Program-made: the position numbers and the translations under genes
Shown: piece after piece, positions 49,699 through 58,574 of the stretch
Position numbering within the stretch: the stretch's first letter is position 1
Layout: every line of letters starts with the position of its first letter
Source of the DNA: Streptomyces sp. NBC_00414
Lineage (GTDB): Bacteria; Actinomycetota; Actinomycetes; Streptomycetales; Streptomycetaceae
Reading direction: 5' to 3'
Assembly (NCBI RefSeq): GCF_036038375.1
Contig: NZ_CP107935.1
Span: 9,858,001-9,922,000, forward strand
DNA: 64,000 nt
The notes under the pieces: model-generated
The model's database searches: none
Told to the model about the DNA's origin: nothing
Seen by the model: only the letters and a program-made list of their open reading frames with translations

Positions 49699-51970
49699 AG
49701 GGTTCGACGGTGAGGGGCACCCCGCCGGCGCTACCGGACGAAGGGCCGGTCTCCAGCAGCAGTTCACCCGCCTCCACGCCCACCGTGAGGTCACGCCTCA
49801 CCGAACCGAGCGTGTCCGCGTCGATGCCGAACACGGCCTCACCGGTCTCACCGGGCCCGAGCCGGACACGGGCGAACCCGCGCAGCTCCCTCGTCCTGGG
49901 CCACGACGAGCCGCCCGACACCCGCCGCACGTACAGCTGCACCGTCTCGCACACCGGCCGGTCGCCCGTGTTGGTGACGGCGACCGTGCAGGTCAGCGCG
50001 GGCGCGTCCACCGGTACGGCCGCACGCGACAGCTTCGGCGCGCCGTAGGACACCGTCGTGTACGACAGCCCGTGGCCGAACGGGTGGCGTGCGGTGGCCG
50101 GTTGATCGACGTAACCCCGATAGCCGTGGTCCTTGCCGTTGTAGTGGACGGGCAGGTGCGCCGCCGAGCGCGGTACCGACACGGGGAGCCTGCCCTCCGG
50201 CTCCGCCCGGCCGAAGAGGACGTCGGCGACGGCACGGCCGCCCCACGGTCCCGGGTACCACGCGCTCAGTACGGCGCCCGCGGTCCCGGAGAGATCCGGC
50301 AGCGCGTGCGGGCGTCCCTGGATCAGGACCACGACGACAGGAGTGCCCGTGGCGGCCACGGCCTCGATCAGCCGCAACTGTGCTGCGGGCAAAGCGAGTT
50401 CGGCGAGGTCGACGCCCTCGCCGCAGGTCATGCCGGTCGGCGCGGCCGAACCGACCTGCGCCGCGCCGTTGTCGTCGAACGACGTGGCGCCGTCGCGGGC
50501 GCTGGACCCGCCCAGCACGAGCAGGGCCACGTCCGCCGCGGCGGCCAGGCCGACCGCCACGGGGATCGCGGAGAGGTCGCCGCCGGTCAGCGCGCACCCG
50601 GCGGCATGAGTGACCTTGACACCCTCGGGAGCAGACGCGCGGATGCCCTGCAGCACGGTGATACCGGTGCCGGGCCGCTGCGGTGCGGTGTAGTCGCCGA
50701 TCTGCTGCGGTACTGAGTCGGCGTTGGGGCCCAGCACGGTGATCCGCCGGGTGGAGGGCGTCAACGGCAGGGTGTGTCCGTCGTGTTCGAGCAGGAGGAC
50801 GGAGGCTCGGGCGATCCGCTCGCTCAACTCCCGTACCGGGAAGGCGGTTTCGTGGACGGGGCGCCCGGACGCGTACGGTTGCTCGAAGAGGCCCAGCCGG
50901 AACTTGAGCGTGAGGACCCGGGCGACGGCGGTGTCGAGTGTGGCCTCGGGGACGAGTCCACGGGTGACGGCCTCGGCCAGTCGCGGGAAGGCGGCGTCCC
51001 ACAGGCTCAGGTCGCAGCCCGCCGCCAGAGCCATGGCGCCCGCGGCCACCGGGTCGCCGGTGAGCCGGACCAGCCGGTCGATGGCGCCGCCGTCCGCCAT
51101 GACGATCCCGTCGTAGCCCCACCGGTCGCGCAGGAGCCCGGTCAGCAGGGGGTGGCTGGCGACGCAGGGCAGTCCGTCCAGTTCGTTGTACGCCGCCATC
51201 ACGCCCGCCGCGCCGGCCCGGACGCCCGCGCGCGCCGCCGCGAGGTGGATCTCGTGGAGTTCCCGAGGGCCGAGCTCGGTGGCCGCGCTGTTGCGTCCGC
51301 CGACCGTGGCACCCTGCCCGGCGAAATGCTTGAGGACCACCGCCGTCCGTGCCCGGCGCATGCCGCGTACCAGCGCCTCCGTGAACCGGGCCGCCAGATA
51401 CGGGTCCTCGCCGAAGCACTCCTCGGCGCGGCCCCAGCGCGGGTCGCGCACCAGGTCGAGCGCCGACACGAGCGCCACATGGCCGCCGCGGGCCCGCAGT
51501 TCGGCGCCCACGGCCTCGGCCGCCGCCTCGTACAGGCCGGGGTCCCAGGTGGCGCCCACCGCGAGGTTCACCGGCAGGACGGTGCCGTCGAGGGACTGGT
51601 GGCCGTGCGGCACCTCCTCCACGAACAGCGCCGGCACCCCCAGCCGGGTGTTCTCCACGACGTGCCGCTGTACGTCGTCGGAGACCCGGGCGCCGTCGGC
51701 CGCCGTGATGCCGTCCGCGAATCCCACCCCGGACCAGGGGTCGGCGCGCTGCAGCCCGTACAGGGCGCCCATGCCGTCGTACGCGGCCACTTCCGCGTGG
51801 AAGGCCTCGGTGAGCCGGTGTTCACCCGAGGAGGTCCGCTCGTAGGCGTCCCAGCCGTACAGACGCTGGTTGACCTGGCCGACCTTCTCCTGGAGGGTCA
51901 TACGGCCCAGCAGGTCCCGCACCCGGGCCTCCACCGGCGCGTCCGGGTCCCGGTAGAGGGGCCGGGTCAT
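49697..51970 (-). CDS. GH3 beta-glycosidase (beta-glucosidase/xylosidase type), intracellular
   Basis: A 757-residue enzyme without signal peptide. The N-terminal barrel has KHFAGQG (214-220) and the nucleophile D293 in DGIVMADGGA. The alpha/beta sandwich domain follows (VLLIQGRPHALPDLS), then the C-terminal fibronectin-like domain (VTNTGDRPVCETVQLYVRRV). Length and order are those of three-domain GH3 enzymes. It overlaps the GH5-like gene by 4 bp and is the last gene of a seven-gene operon, so it would finish hydrolysis of the imported oligosaccharide. Exact sugar unknown. Confidence 0.9.
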   Translation of the reverse strand: MTRPLYRDPDAPVEARVRDLLGRMTLQEKVGQVNQRLYGWDAYERTSSGEHRLTEAFHAEVAAYDGMGALYGLQRADPWSGVGFADGITAADGARVSDDVQRHVVENTRLGVPALFVEEVPHGHQSLDGTVLPVNLAVGATWDPGLYEAAAEAVGAELRARGGHVALVSALDLVRDPRWGRAEECFGEDPYLAARFTEALVRGMRRARTAVVLKHFAGQGATVGGRNSAATELGPRELHEIHLAAARAGVRAGAAGVMAAYNELDGLPCVASHPLLTGLLRDRWGYDGIVMADGGAIDRLVRLTGDPVAAGAMALAAGCDLSLWDAAFPRLAEAVTRGLVPEATLDTAVARVLTLKFRLGLFEQPYASGRPVHETAFPVRELSERIARASVLLLEHDGHTLPLTPSTRRITVLGPNADSVPQQIGDYTAPQRPGTGITVLQGIRASAPEGVKVTHAAGCALTGGDLSAIPVAVGLAAAADVALLVLGGSSARDGATSFDDNGAAQVGSAAPTGMTCGEGVDLAELALPAAQLRLIEAVAATGTPVVVVLIQGRPHALPDLSGTAGAVLSAWYPGPWGGRAVADVLFGRAEPEGRLPVSVPRSAAHLPVHYNGKDHGYRGYVDQPATARHPFGHGLSYTTVSYGAPKLSRAAVPVDAPALTCTVAVTNTGDRPVCETVQLYVRRVSGGSSWPRTRELRGFARVRLGPGETGEAVFGIDADTLGSVRRDLTVGVEAGELLLETGPSSGSAGGVPLTVEP

Positions 51971-53901
51971 GTCAGCTCCAGGACGACGACCCCGTACGGG
52001 GCGATCCGCACGTCCGTGACCTGGTCGCCGGAGCCGAGGTCACGCAGGGTGCCGGCCGCCTCCGGGCGCACCGTCAGCTCGTCGGCCGACTGGCTGACCA
52101 GCCACACGAAGCGCCGTCCGTCCTCGTGGACGAGCAGGTCGGCGCCCACGTACGGGCTGTCGACGGTGACCGGTCGGGCGGCTCCCGCGACGTCGGCGAG
52201 CGCCGCGTACAGGCGGTGGGTCTGCTCGGGGTTGACGTGGGCGGTGCGGGCGGCCATGTGCTCCAGCGGGTAGGTCGCCAGGACCGTCCGACCCCGTCCG
52301 GTCTCGCGTACGAGCAGGGCGGGGCGGCCGTGCGCGTCCACGGCGACCACCCGGGCGTCGCGGGGGACCACCGGCAGATAGGCGCGGCTGTCCTCGTTGC
52401 CCGCCACCGGGAACGTGAGGGTCTCGCCCGCGGAGAGGGGGCCGAAGTCCTCGGTGAAGGTCATCTCCAGCACGTCGTCGGTGATGGGCTCGGCGACCCC
52501 GTACGACAGTTGCAGTTCGACGCCGAACAGGCCGTCGAGGTCGTCGAACCACGGCCCGCGCGTGCCGGGATGCTCACCGGAGCAGAACGACAGGTAGACC
52601 GTCGCCCCCTCCTCCGCCCGGCGCGCCAGTTCACGGCGGGTGCGGGCCGTCAACTGCCGGGTCGCGGGCAGCAGATAGAGCTTGGCTCGGCCGGGGAGGT
52701 GGTCGGCCTCGCGGACGAGTCCGGCGGGCAGGTCGGCGGCGCGCGCTGCGACGTACGCTTGGTGCAGCGAAGTGAAGATCAGCGGGCGGTCGGCGGGCCT
52801 GCTGTAGGGGTAACCGCGCTCCAGGAACGCGGGCACGACCAGGGCGGCGTCGGAGTCCGCCCGTCGGCAGCGGGCGAAGTCGACGGCCTTCAACACAACG
52901 GCGAACTCGGCCAGTTCGAGCAGCGGAGCCTTCGGCGCGCCCTCGCTGTCCGTGATGCCGAAGTGCATCTCGAAGGGGTGGTGATCGTACGGCGAACGGT
53001 CCCGCAGGTCGTCGTAGTCGGTGTTGTTCCAGGCGATCCAGCCCGTGGCACCGCCCAGCAGGCTGTTGTGCAGGGTCTGCCGGTAGTAGACCCCGGCGTT
53101 CTCCGCGGACACGGTGTCGGTGGACAGGCCGAACTCCTCCAGCACGACCGGCTGTTCCGCCACCGACGCGAGCTCGCACTCGAAGGCCGCCCGGTGGTGC
53201 TGGCGCGGCCGGTCCGTGTCCGAGCGGTAGACGTGCGGGCCGACGAAGTCGACGTACTCGGCGGTGTCGCGGAGCGAGAAGCCGTTGTCGCGGCCGGTCA
53301 CCTCGATGCCCCAGGCGCCGTCCCCGAGCGAGACGGGCTGGGTCCCGCCGGCGGCCCGCACGGCGTTGCACATGGCCTGCGCCCAGGCGGTCACGACGTC
53401 GGAGGAGGGCGGGTTCTCCTGGTAGACGCGGCCGTAGCCGGGCATCTCGTTGGTGATGAGCCAGCCGGTGACCGCGGGATGGTCCTTGAACCGCCGGGTC
53501 ATCTGCGACGCGAACCACGCCTGGCGGCCCACCATCCACACGTCCTCGTACAGGTCACGCCCTCCGCGCCAGACGGGGTCCCAGTTCTCGCCGGACATGT
53601 GGCCGACGATGAAGGTGGGCACGGTGCCCATGCCCGCCTCGGTGTGCGCGTCGAGGAAGTCCGCGAACCGCTCGCACAGGGTCTCGTCGACGCGGTGCGG
53701 CTCGGGATGGAAGTCGGGCCAGTAGAAGAACGAGCGCGTCATGGTCAGACCGTGCTCGCGCAGCACCGCAAGCTCTTCGCGGACCGTCTTGGGGTCGTAG
53801 TCGCGCCACATCAGAGGACCGCCGGTGCGGGACCAGAAGTTGGCGCCGAGCCAGGGCAAGACGGCGGAGTCGTGGGTCAGGTGGGCGCTGTGGCGTCGCA
53901 T
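51967..53901 (-). CDS. GH5-like glycoside hydrolase with GH42-like C-terminal domains
   Basis: A 644-residue cytoplasmic enzyme; ATG 53901 has AGAAGGA 3 nt upstream. The N-terminal barrel shows a clan GH-A active site: acid/base E152 in LITNEMPGYG and nucleophile E256 in PVVLEEFGLS. The second half has a segment (AKLYLLPATRQLTARTRREL, ATVYLSFCSG) that resembles the trimerisation domain of GH42 enzymes. That barrel plus GH42-like build is described for GH5_18 beta-mannosidases acting on Man-beta-1,4-GlcNAc, which makes an N-glycan-core or mannoside substrate possible. Family membership is fairly firm; the subfamily is inference. Confidence 0.72.
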   Translation of the reverse strand: MRRHSAHLTHDSAVLPWLGANFWSRTGGPLMWRDYDPKTVREELAVLREHGLTMTRSFFYWPDFHPEPHRVDETLCERFADFLDAHTEAGMGTVPTFIVGHMSGENWDPVWRGGRDLYEDVWMVGRQAWFASQMTRRFKDHPAVTGWLITNEMPGYGRVYQENPPSSDVVTAWAQAMCNAVRAAGGTQPVSLGDGAWGIEVTGRDNGFSLRDTAEYVDFVGPHVYRSDTDRPRQHHRAAFECELASVAEQPVVLEEFGLSTDTVSAENAGVYYRQTLHNSLLGGATGWIAWNNTDYDDLRDRSPYDHHPFEMHFGITDSEGAPKAPLLELAEFAVVLKAVDFARCRRADSDAALVVPAFLERGYPYSRPADRPLIFTSLHQAYVAARAADLPAGLVREADHLPGRAKLYLLPATRQLTARTRRELARRAEEGATVYLSFCSGEHPGTRGPWFDDLDGLFGVELQLSYGVAEPITDDVLEMTFTEDFGPLSAGETLTFPVAGNEDSRAYLPVVPRDARVVAVDAHGRPALLVRETGRGRTVLATYPLEHMAARTAHVNPEQTHRLYAALADVAGAARPVTVDSPYVGADLLVHEDGRRFVWLVSQSADELTVRPEAAGTLRDLGSGDQVTDVRIAPYGVVVLELT

Positions 53902-53989
53902 GGTCCTTCTCGGATCGATCGAACGGGTGGTGCGGTACGGGCACGGGGCGGCCGGGCGGTACAGGTCCGGCCCGGTGGCCGGGGCGGGG

Positions 53990-55063
53990 TCAAGGGGCAG
54001 GTCTTCGGGGAACCGGGCCGGTGGACTCACGGACGACCAGCCGGGGCCGGTCGTCGAGCCGCTCGGCCTCGACGTCCTCGCCGCAGCGGGCGAGCAGGAC
54101 CCGGGCGGCTGCCGCGCCGACCCGCTGCACCTGCTGGTCGACGGTGGTCAGCCGCGGATGGAGCCAACGGCCCAGGGGCAGGTTGTCGTAGCCGACGACC
54201 GACAGATCCTTCGGGACGCGCAGGCCCGCGCGCTGGGCGGCGCCCATGCCACACACGGCCATGGAGTCGTTGGCGTAGACGATGGCCGTGGGGCGGTCGG
54301 GGGTGTCCAGCAGCGCGACGGTCGCGGCGACGGCCGACACCTCCGAGAAGTCGGTGTGCAGCACGGCGACCGGCCGGACCCCCGCCTCGCGCAGGGCCGC
54401 GTCGAAGGCGCCATGGCGCAGTCTGGTGTGCTGCAACTCCTCGGGGCCCGCCACATAGGCGATGCGCCGGTGACCGAGTTGCAGCAGGTGGGCGACGACT
54501 TCTTCCACGCCGGCCCCCTGCTGTCCGAGGCCGACGCTCGGCACGGCCGCGGCGCGGTCGGGAGCGCCCAGCAGCACCGCGGGCAGGCCGAGGCGGGCCA
54601 GCAGCGCGGGACGCGGGTCGACGGCACGTGCGTCGGTGAGGACCGCGCCGTCCACCCGCCCCTCGGCGGCCAGGCGCTCGTAGAGGACGTTCTCCTCCTG
54701 CGCCCCGGCGACCAGATGCAGCAGCAACCCGTAACCGCGCGGGGCCAGTTCACCCTCTATGCCGGTGATCAGTTCGCTGAAGTGCGGGTCCGCGCCCAGG
54801 ACGTCGGTGGGGCGCCGGACGACCAGGGCGAGCGTACGAGTGCGGGCGCTGCGCAGCGCCGCGGCGGGCGCGCTCGGCGACCAGCCCAGCTCAAGGGCGG
54901 TGTCCAGGATGCGGCGGCGGGTCGCCGGGGACAGCCGCCCCTTGTCGTTGAAGGCCTGCGACACGGCCGCGGTGGACACACCGGCTGCCGCGGCGACGGC
55001 CTTGATGGTGGGCCGCCTGCTGCCGGGTTTCCCGGGCGCGTCGGTCTCGGAGTTCGGGTTCAC
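53990..55063 (-). CDS. LacI-family regulator inside the GH5/GH3 operon
   Basis: A 357-residue regulator whose GTG start overlaps the permease stop. The helix-turn-helix reads TIKAVAAAAGVSTAAVSQAF, with hinge SPSAPAAALR. The effector domain follows (VDGAVLTDARAVDPRPALLA, VVGYDNLPLGRWLHPRLTTV). Unlike the divergent LacI at 30.8 kb, it lies within the operon it presumably represses, so it is autoregulated. A likely operator is the dyad at 58281-58295 ahead of the first gene. Confidence 0.9.
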   Translation of the reverse strand: MNPNSETDAPGKPGSRRPTIKAVAAAAGVSTAAVSQAFNDKGRLSPATRRRILDTALELGWSPSAPAAALRSARTRTLALVVRRPTDVLGADPHFSELITGIEGELAPRGYGLLLHLVAGAQEENVLYERLAAEGRVDGAVLTDARAVDPRPALLARLGLPAVLLGAPDRAAAVPSVGLGQQGAGVEEVVAHLLQLGHRRIAYVAGPEELQHTRLRHGAFDAALREAGVRPVAVLHTDFSEVSAVAATVALLDTPDRPTAIVYANDSMAVCGMGAAQRAGLRVPKDLSVVGYDNLPLGRWLHPRLTTVDQQVQRVGAAAARVLLARCGEDVEAERLDDRPRLVVRESTGPVPRRPAP

Positions 55064-55887
55064 ATCTTCACCGCCCCGCTGACGAGCGCCTGCTGCATGC
55101 GCTTCTGCAGCACCGTGTAGACGACCCACACCGGTACGAGGGTGAGGACGGTGCCCGCGGTGAGGACGCCGTAGTCGGTCCCGGTGATCGACTTCAGGGT
55201 GGGCAGCGCGACCTGGACGGTGCGTTGTGCGGGGTCGGGGCCGATGATCACGAGCGAGTACAGGTACTCGTTCCAGAAGGTGAGGAAGTTCAGCAGCAGG
55301 ACGGTCGCGATGCCGGGCATGCACATCGGGACGTAGACGTGCCGCAGGACCGCGAACGTGGACGCGCCGTCCATGCGGGCGGCCTCCTCCATCTCCTTCG
55401 GGATGGTCCGCATGAACTGCACCAGGATCACCACGGACAGCGGCATCGCGGTCGCGGGCAGGAACAGCACCATGAACGTACGGGTGTGGAACAGCCCGGT
55501 CGCCGCGGCCAGCAGGAAGGTCGGGAAGAGCGCCGCGAAGGTGGGGATGAGGAAGCCGAGCGAGAAGACCTTCTCCATGACCGAGGCGAGCCGGCCGGTG
55601 GACCGGGCGAGCGCGAACGCCGCGGGCAGCGCGAGGCCCAGGGTCAGCACGAGGGCGGAGACCGTCACCAGCGTCGAGTTGACGACGGCGAGTCCCAGGT
55701 CGGCGCTGTCGAAGGCGGTGCGGAAGTTGCCGGACCCGAACGAGGTGGGCAGGGCGAAGGGGTGCGCGAAGATCTCGTCGTTGGTCTTGAAGGCCGAGGC
55801 GAGGAAGTAGTACAGCGGCACGATCAGCAGGACCGCGTAGGACCACACCAGGATGTGCGCGGGGAGCCAGCGCTTGCCGAGCTTCAT
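55060..55887 (-). CDS. ABC sugar permease (MalG type)
   Basis: A 275-residue membrane protein; ATG 55887 after GGAG. It has six hydrophobic segments (HILVWSYAVLLIVPLYYFLA first) and the EAA loop MEEAARMDGASTFAVLRHVY. It overlaps the LacI gene by 4 bp and follows the first permease by 15 bp. Confidence 0.92.
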   Translation of the reverse strand: MKLGKRWLPAHILVWSYAVLLIVPLYYFLASAFKTNDEIFAHPFALPTSFGSGNFRTAFDSADLGLAVVNSTLVTVSALVLTLGLALPAAFALARSTGRLASVMEKVFSLGFLIPTFAALFPTFLLAAATGLFHTRTFMVLFLPATAMPLSVVILVQFMRTIPKEMEEAARMDGASTFAVLRHVYVPMCMPGIATVLLLNFLTFWNEYLYSLVIIGPDPAQRTVQVALPTLKSITGTDYGVLTAGTVLTLVPVWVVYTVLQKRMQQALVSGAVKM

Positions 55888-55902
55888 GGTGAGCGGCTCC
55901 GA

Positions 55903-56841
55903 TCAGTAGTTCTGGCGGAATGCGCGACGGATGGTGAGCAGTCCGACGAGCCCGGCGAGGAAGAGGATGACGCCGACGGTCTGGCTGTAGCCCAGGTCGG
56001 CCGCGATGAACGCCTTCTGGTAGACGAGGAACGACAGGGTGGTGGACGAGCTGCCCGGCCCGCCCTGGGTGAGCAGCAGGACGTGCTGGGCGGAACCGAA
56101 GAGCGTCCACAGGAACTGCAGCATCGTCACGACACCGACGTAGTCGCGGATGACGGGGAAGTGGATGAGCCACATCGTGCGCCAGTGCCCGGCGCCGTCG
56201 AGCTGGGCGGCCTCGCCGAGTTCGTCGGGCACACTGCCCAGACGGGCCGCGAACAGTACGGCGGTGAAGCCGATCCCGGCCCACACGTCCAGCGCGATCA
56301 GACACGCCAGCGCGGTGGACGGCGAGGCGAGCCAGGCGTCGGTGAGTGAGCCGAGTCCGACGGACTCCAGGGCGCCGTTGGCCAGCCCGTCCGGGGACAG
56401 GGCGGCGTAGAAGACCATGGCCTTCGCCGGCGTCGAGATGAGGCCCGGGATGAAGAGCAGATAGCGGATGACACGGTGTCCCGGCGGTTTCTGCGCGACG
56501 TAGTAGCCCAGCATGTAGGCGCACACGATCATGATCGGCAGGGCGACGGCGAGCTGGACCGCGGTGTTGCGCACCGCGTCCCAGAAGACCGGGTCGTCGA
56601 GGACGGTACGGACGTTGCCGAGGCCGGCGAACGACACCGGTTGCAGCATGCCGGGCCAGTGCAGGGCGGCGACCACGAAGATCGCGACCATCGGCCCGAC
56701 CATGAAGACCAGGTACCAGATCAGGGCCGGGACGGCGAGGCCGGTGCCGCCCTGCCGGGGCGGGCGCCGCCCCGGGGTGGCGGACGGCGGGCCGGGGCGG
56801 CGGACCGTGGTGCCGCCCGGTGTGGGCGTCAACGTCGTCAT
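55903..56841 (-). CDS. ABC sugar permease (MalF type)
   Basis: A 312-residue membrane protein. A Pro/Gly/Thr-rich cytoplasmic N-terminus (30 residues) precedes six hydrophobic segments (LAVPALIWYLVFMVGPMVAI first). The EAA loop is LGEAAQLDGAGHWRTMWLIH. Its ATG overlaps the stop of a 42-residue bridging frame (56838-56966) that begins at the stop of the binding-protein gene. Confidence 0.92.
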   Translation of the reverse strand: MTTLTPTPGGTTVRRPGPPSATPGRRPPRQGGTGLAVPALIWYLVFMVGPMVAIFVVAALHWPGMLQPVSFAGLGNVRTVLDDPVFWDAVRNTAVQLAVALPIMIVCAYMLGYYVAQKPPGHRVIRYLLFIPGLISTPAKAMVFYAALSPDGLANGALESVGLGSLTDAWLASPSTALACLIALDVWAGIGFTAVLFAARLGSVPDELGEAAQLDGAGHWRTMWLIHFPVIRDYVGVVTMLQFLWTLFGSAQHVLLLTQGGPGSSSTTLSFLVYQKAFIAADLGYSQTVGVILFLAGLVGLLTIRRAFRQNY

Positions 56842-56966
56842 GCGGTGACTCCGATGGACTCGGGCGCGGGACTGGACTGGGGCGAAGGACTGGGCACGGG
56901 CGCGGGAAGGGACTCGGGCGCCGGACGCGAGGGAGACGGCAGCGGGGGAGGAGGCCGGCGGCTCAC
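56838..56966 (-). CDS. Possible 42-residue Pro/Ser-rich bridging peptide
   Basis: GTG 56966 overlaps the binding-protein stop (GTGA), and the TGA overlaps the permease ATG (ATGA). The frame encodes a peptide dominated by Pro, Ser and Ala with PAPES twice. Perfect overlap at both ends is what a translational-coupling frame would look like. The peptide itself has no recognisable domain and may matter only for ribosome passage. Confidence 0.4.
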   Translation of the reverse strand: MSRRPPPPLPSPSRPAPESLPAPVPSPSPQSSPAPESIGVTA

Positions 56967-58255
56967 GCGGATCGGTACGCGGCTTCGAGCGCGGCGCGGA
57001 CCTTCGCGGCGCCGGTCCCGCGGGTGAAGGACGTACTGGTCGCGGTGATCAGCGGCTGGGTCGCGGTCGGCGGCACGTACACGTCGGGCAGCAGGACCTG
57101 GCTGACGTCGTCCCCCAGCCGCTGGGCGGCCGCGACCAGCGGGAAGTCCGTACTGACCGTGGTGGAGCGCAGCGCCATGTCGCGACCGCTCTCCTTGATG
57201 AACCGCGACACGGTGTCGGGGCGGTACATGAAGCGCAGGAACTTCTCGACCGCGTCGATCTTCTTCGTGCCGTTCGGGCTGATCCAGAAACCGATCAGCG
57301 TGTACGTCCGCAGGATCGTCGGCCGGTCGTGGGCGGCCCCCTCGGCGAGCGGCCAGCCCGCCACGTCCGTGTGCCGTGCGACGGGCTCGGGCACCTTCGC
57401 GAGCGCCGACGACATGGCCGACTGGATCGCCGCGGCCTGCGTGTTGTACTGCGTGGTCATCAGGTCCGAGGTCAGCCCCTGGGCCTTGTCGACGAACACC
57501 CCGGCGTCGCGCAGCGACACGAAGTACTCGATGCCCTCCTTCGCGCCCCTGCTCCCGCTGAAGTCGCCGGTGGAGTAGACGTGCCGGGCCTCGTCCTCGG
57601 TGAGGAAGGTCTGGATGATCTGGGCGAGGAGCTTCTGCCCGGTCCAGTCGTTGCCGCCGGTCGTGACGGGGCCGATGCCCTTGGCCCGCAGCTTGCGGGC
57701 CGCGGCGATCAGCTGGTCGCCGGTGACCGGGATCTCGTCCACGCCCGCCTTGTCGAGGAGCGACCTGTTGTAGGCGACCGGCCAGTTCGTGGCGAAGTAG
57801 GGGAAGGCCCGCAGCCTGCCCTTGCCGTCGGTCCAGGCGTCCAGGGCCACGGGCAGCACCCGCTCGCGCAGCCCCCAGTCGTCGAGATAGTCCTTGACGT
57901 CGACCGTGGCGCCGACATCCGTCCAGGCCAGGGTCTTGTCGTAGAGGTTGACCATGACGACGTCCGGCTCCTTGCGGGCCAGCCGTGAGGTCTCGTAGAC
58001 CTGGGCGAGGTCGTCGCCGTTGACGAGGTTCTTGACCTTGAGCCCCGGGTTCTCCTTGCGGAAGCGGTCCAGGGACGCCAGATAGGTGGGCGATCCCGGC
58101 GCGGTGGTGCCCAGCTGGCTGTGCACGACGAGGGTGTCGGGATCGGAGTCCGCCGCGGCCAGCGCGGAACAGCCGGACAGAGCGGGCAGGGCGGTCGCGG
58201 CGGTGAGGCCGGAACCGGCGGCGAGGAAGCCGCGCCGAGTCAGCGGTGAACGCAC
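56963..58255 (-). CDS. ABC transporter substrate-binding lipoprotein (Tat-type signal, CUT1)
   Basis: A 430-residue lipoprotein; GTG 58255 with GGAG 10 nt upstream. The signal combines a twin-arginine motif (TRRGFLAAGSG) with lipobox LSGCSA, so it may be exported folded. The mature part is a family 1 sugar-binding protein (LDRFRKENPGLKVKNLVNGD, AFPYFATNWPVAYNRSLLDK, LIGFWISPNGTKKIDAVEKF). First gene of the operon; it would deliver the glycan fragment cut by the GH5-like and GH3 enzymes after import. Confidence 0.9.
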   Translation of the reverse strand: MRSPLTRRGFLAAGSGLTAATALPALSGCSALAAADSDPDTLVVHSQLGTTAPGSPTYLASLDRFRKENPGLKVKNLVNGDDLAQVYETSRLARKEPDVVMVNLYDKTLAWTDVGATVDVKDYLDDWGLRERVLPVALDAWTDGKGRLRAFPYFATNWPVAYNRSLLDKAGVDEIPVTGDQLIAAARKLRAKGIGPVTTGGNDWTGQKLLAQIIQTFLTEDEARHVYSTGDFSGSRGAKEGIEYFVSLRDAGVFVDKAQGLTSDLMTTQYNTQAAAIQSAMSSALAKVPEPVARHTDVAGWPLAEGAAHDRPTILRTYTLIGFWISPNGTKKIDAVEKFLRFMYRPDTVSRFIKESGRDMALRSTTVSTDFPLVAAAQRLGDDVSQVLLPDVYVPPTATQPLITATSTSFTRGTGAAKVRAALEAAYRSA

Positions 58256-58280
58256 AGCGGGGTGTCTCCAACCATGGAGG

Positions 58281-58295
58281 TTAACGAGTGGTTAA
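58281..58295 (-). promoter_or_regulatory. Candidate LacI operator of the GH5/GH3 operon
   Basis: TTAACGAGTGGTTAA has perfect TTAAC/GTTAA arms on the coding strand around a 5-bp centre, 26-40 bp before the binding-protein start. It is AT-rich against its surroundings, as operators here tend to be. Confidence 0.5.
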
Positions 58296-58391
58296 TCGAT
58301 GTACCTGCGGAAGTGCGAGGACTTTAGGAGGGCTTCCGCGTGCGGTCAAGACCCGGAGGGGATCCAGCGGAAACCCGGCGGGGAAACAGCC

Positions 58392-58426
58392 CCGGGCCCC
58401 GGCGGGGAAACATCGCCGGGGCCCGG
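58392..58426 (-). terminator. Very strong terminator hairpin after the protease gene
   Basis: CCGGGCCCCGGCG (58392-58404) and CGCCGGGGCCCGG (58414-58426) form a perfect 13-bp stem with loop GGGAAACAT. A second copy of the CCCGGCGGGGAAACA part precedes it. It lies about 150 bp beyond the protease stop, in a 319-bp gap with no gene. Confidence 0.72.
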
Positions 58427-58574
58427 AGGGAGAAGCACCCCGAAGGGGCGCGGGGAACCGCGCGCTCAGCCGCATCCGGCCGGCAGCCGCCACACGCCGG
58501 AACCCCGCTCCCCAGGGGGCGACCTGCACCAAAGGATCACGCGCCGCAGAAGCTGCGTACGCGACCCGCTCCGG

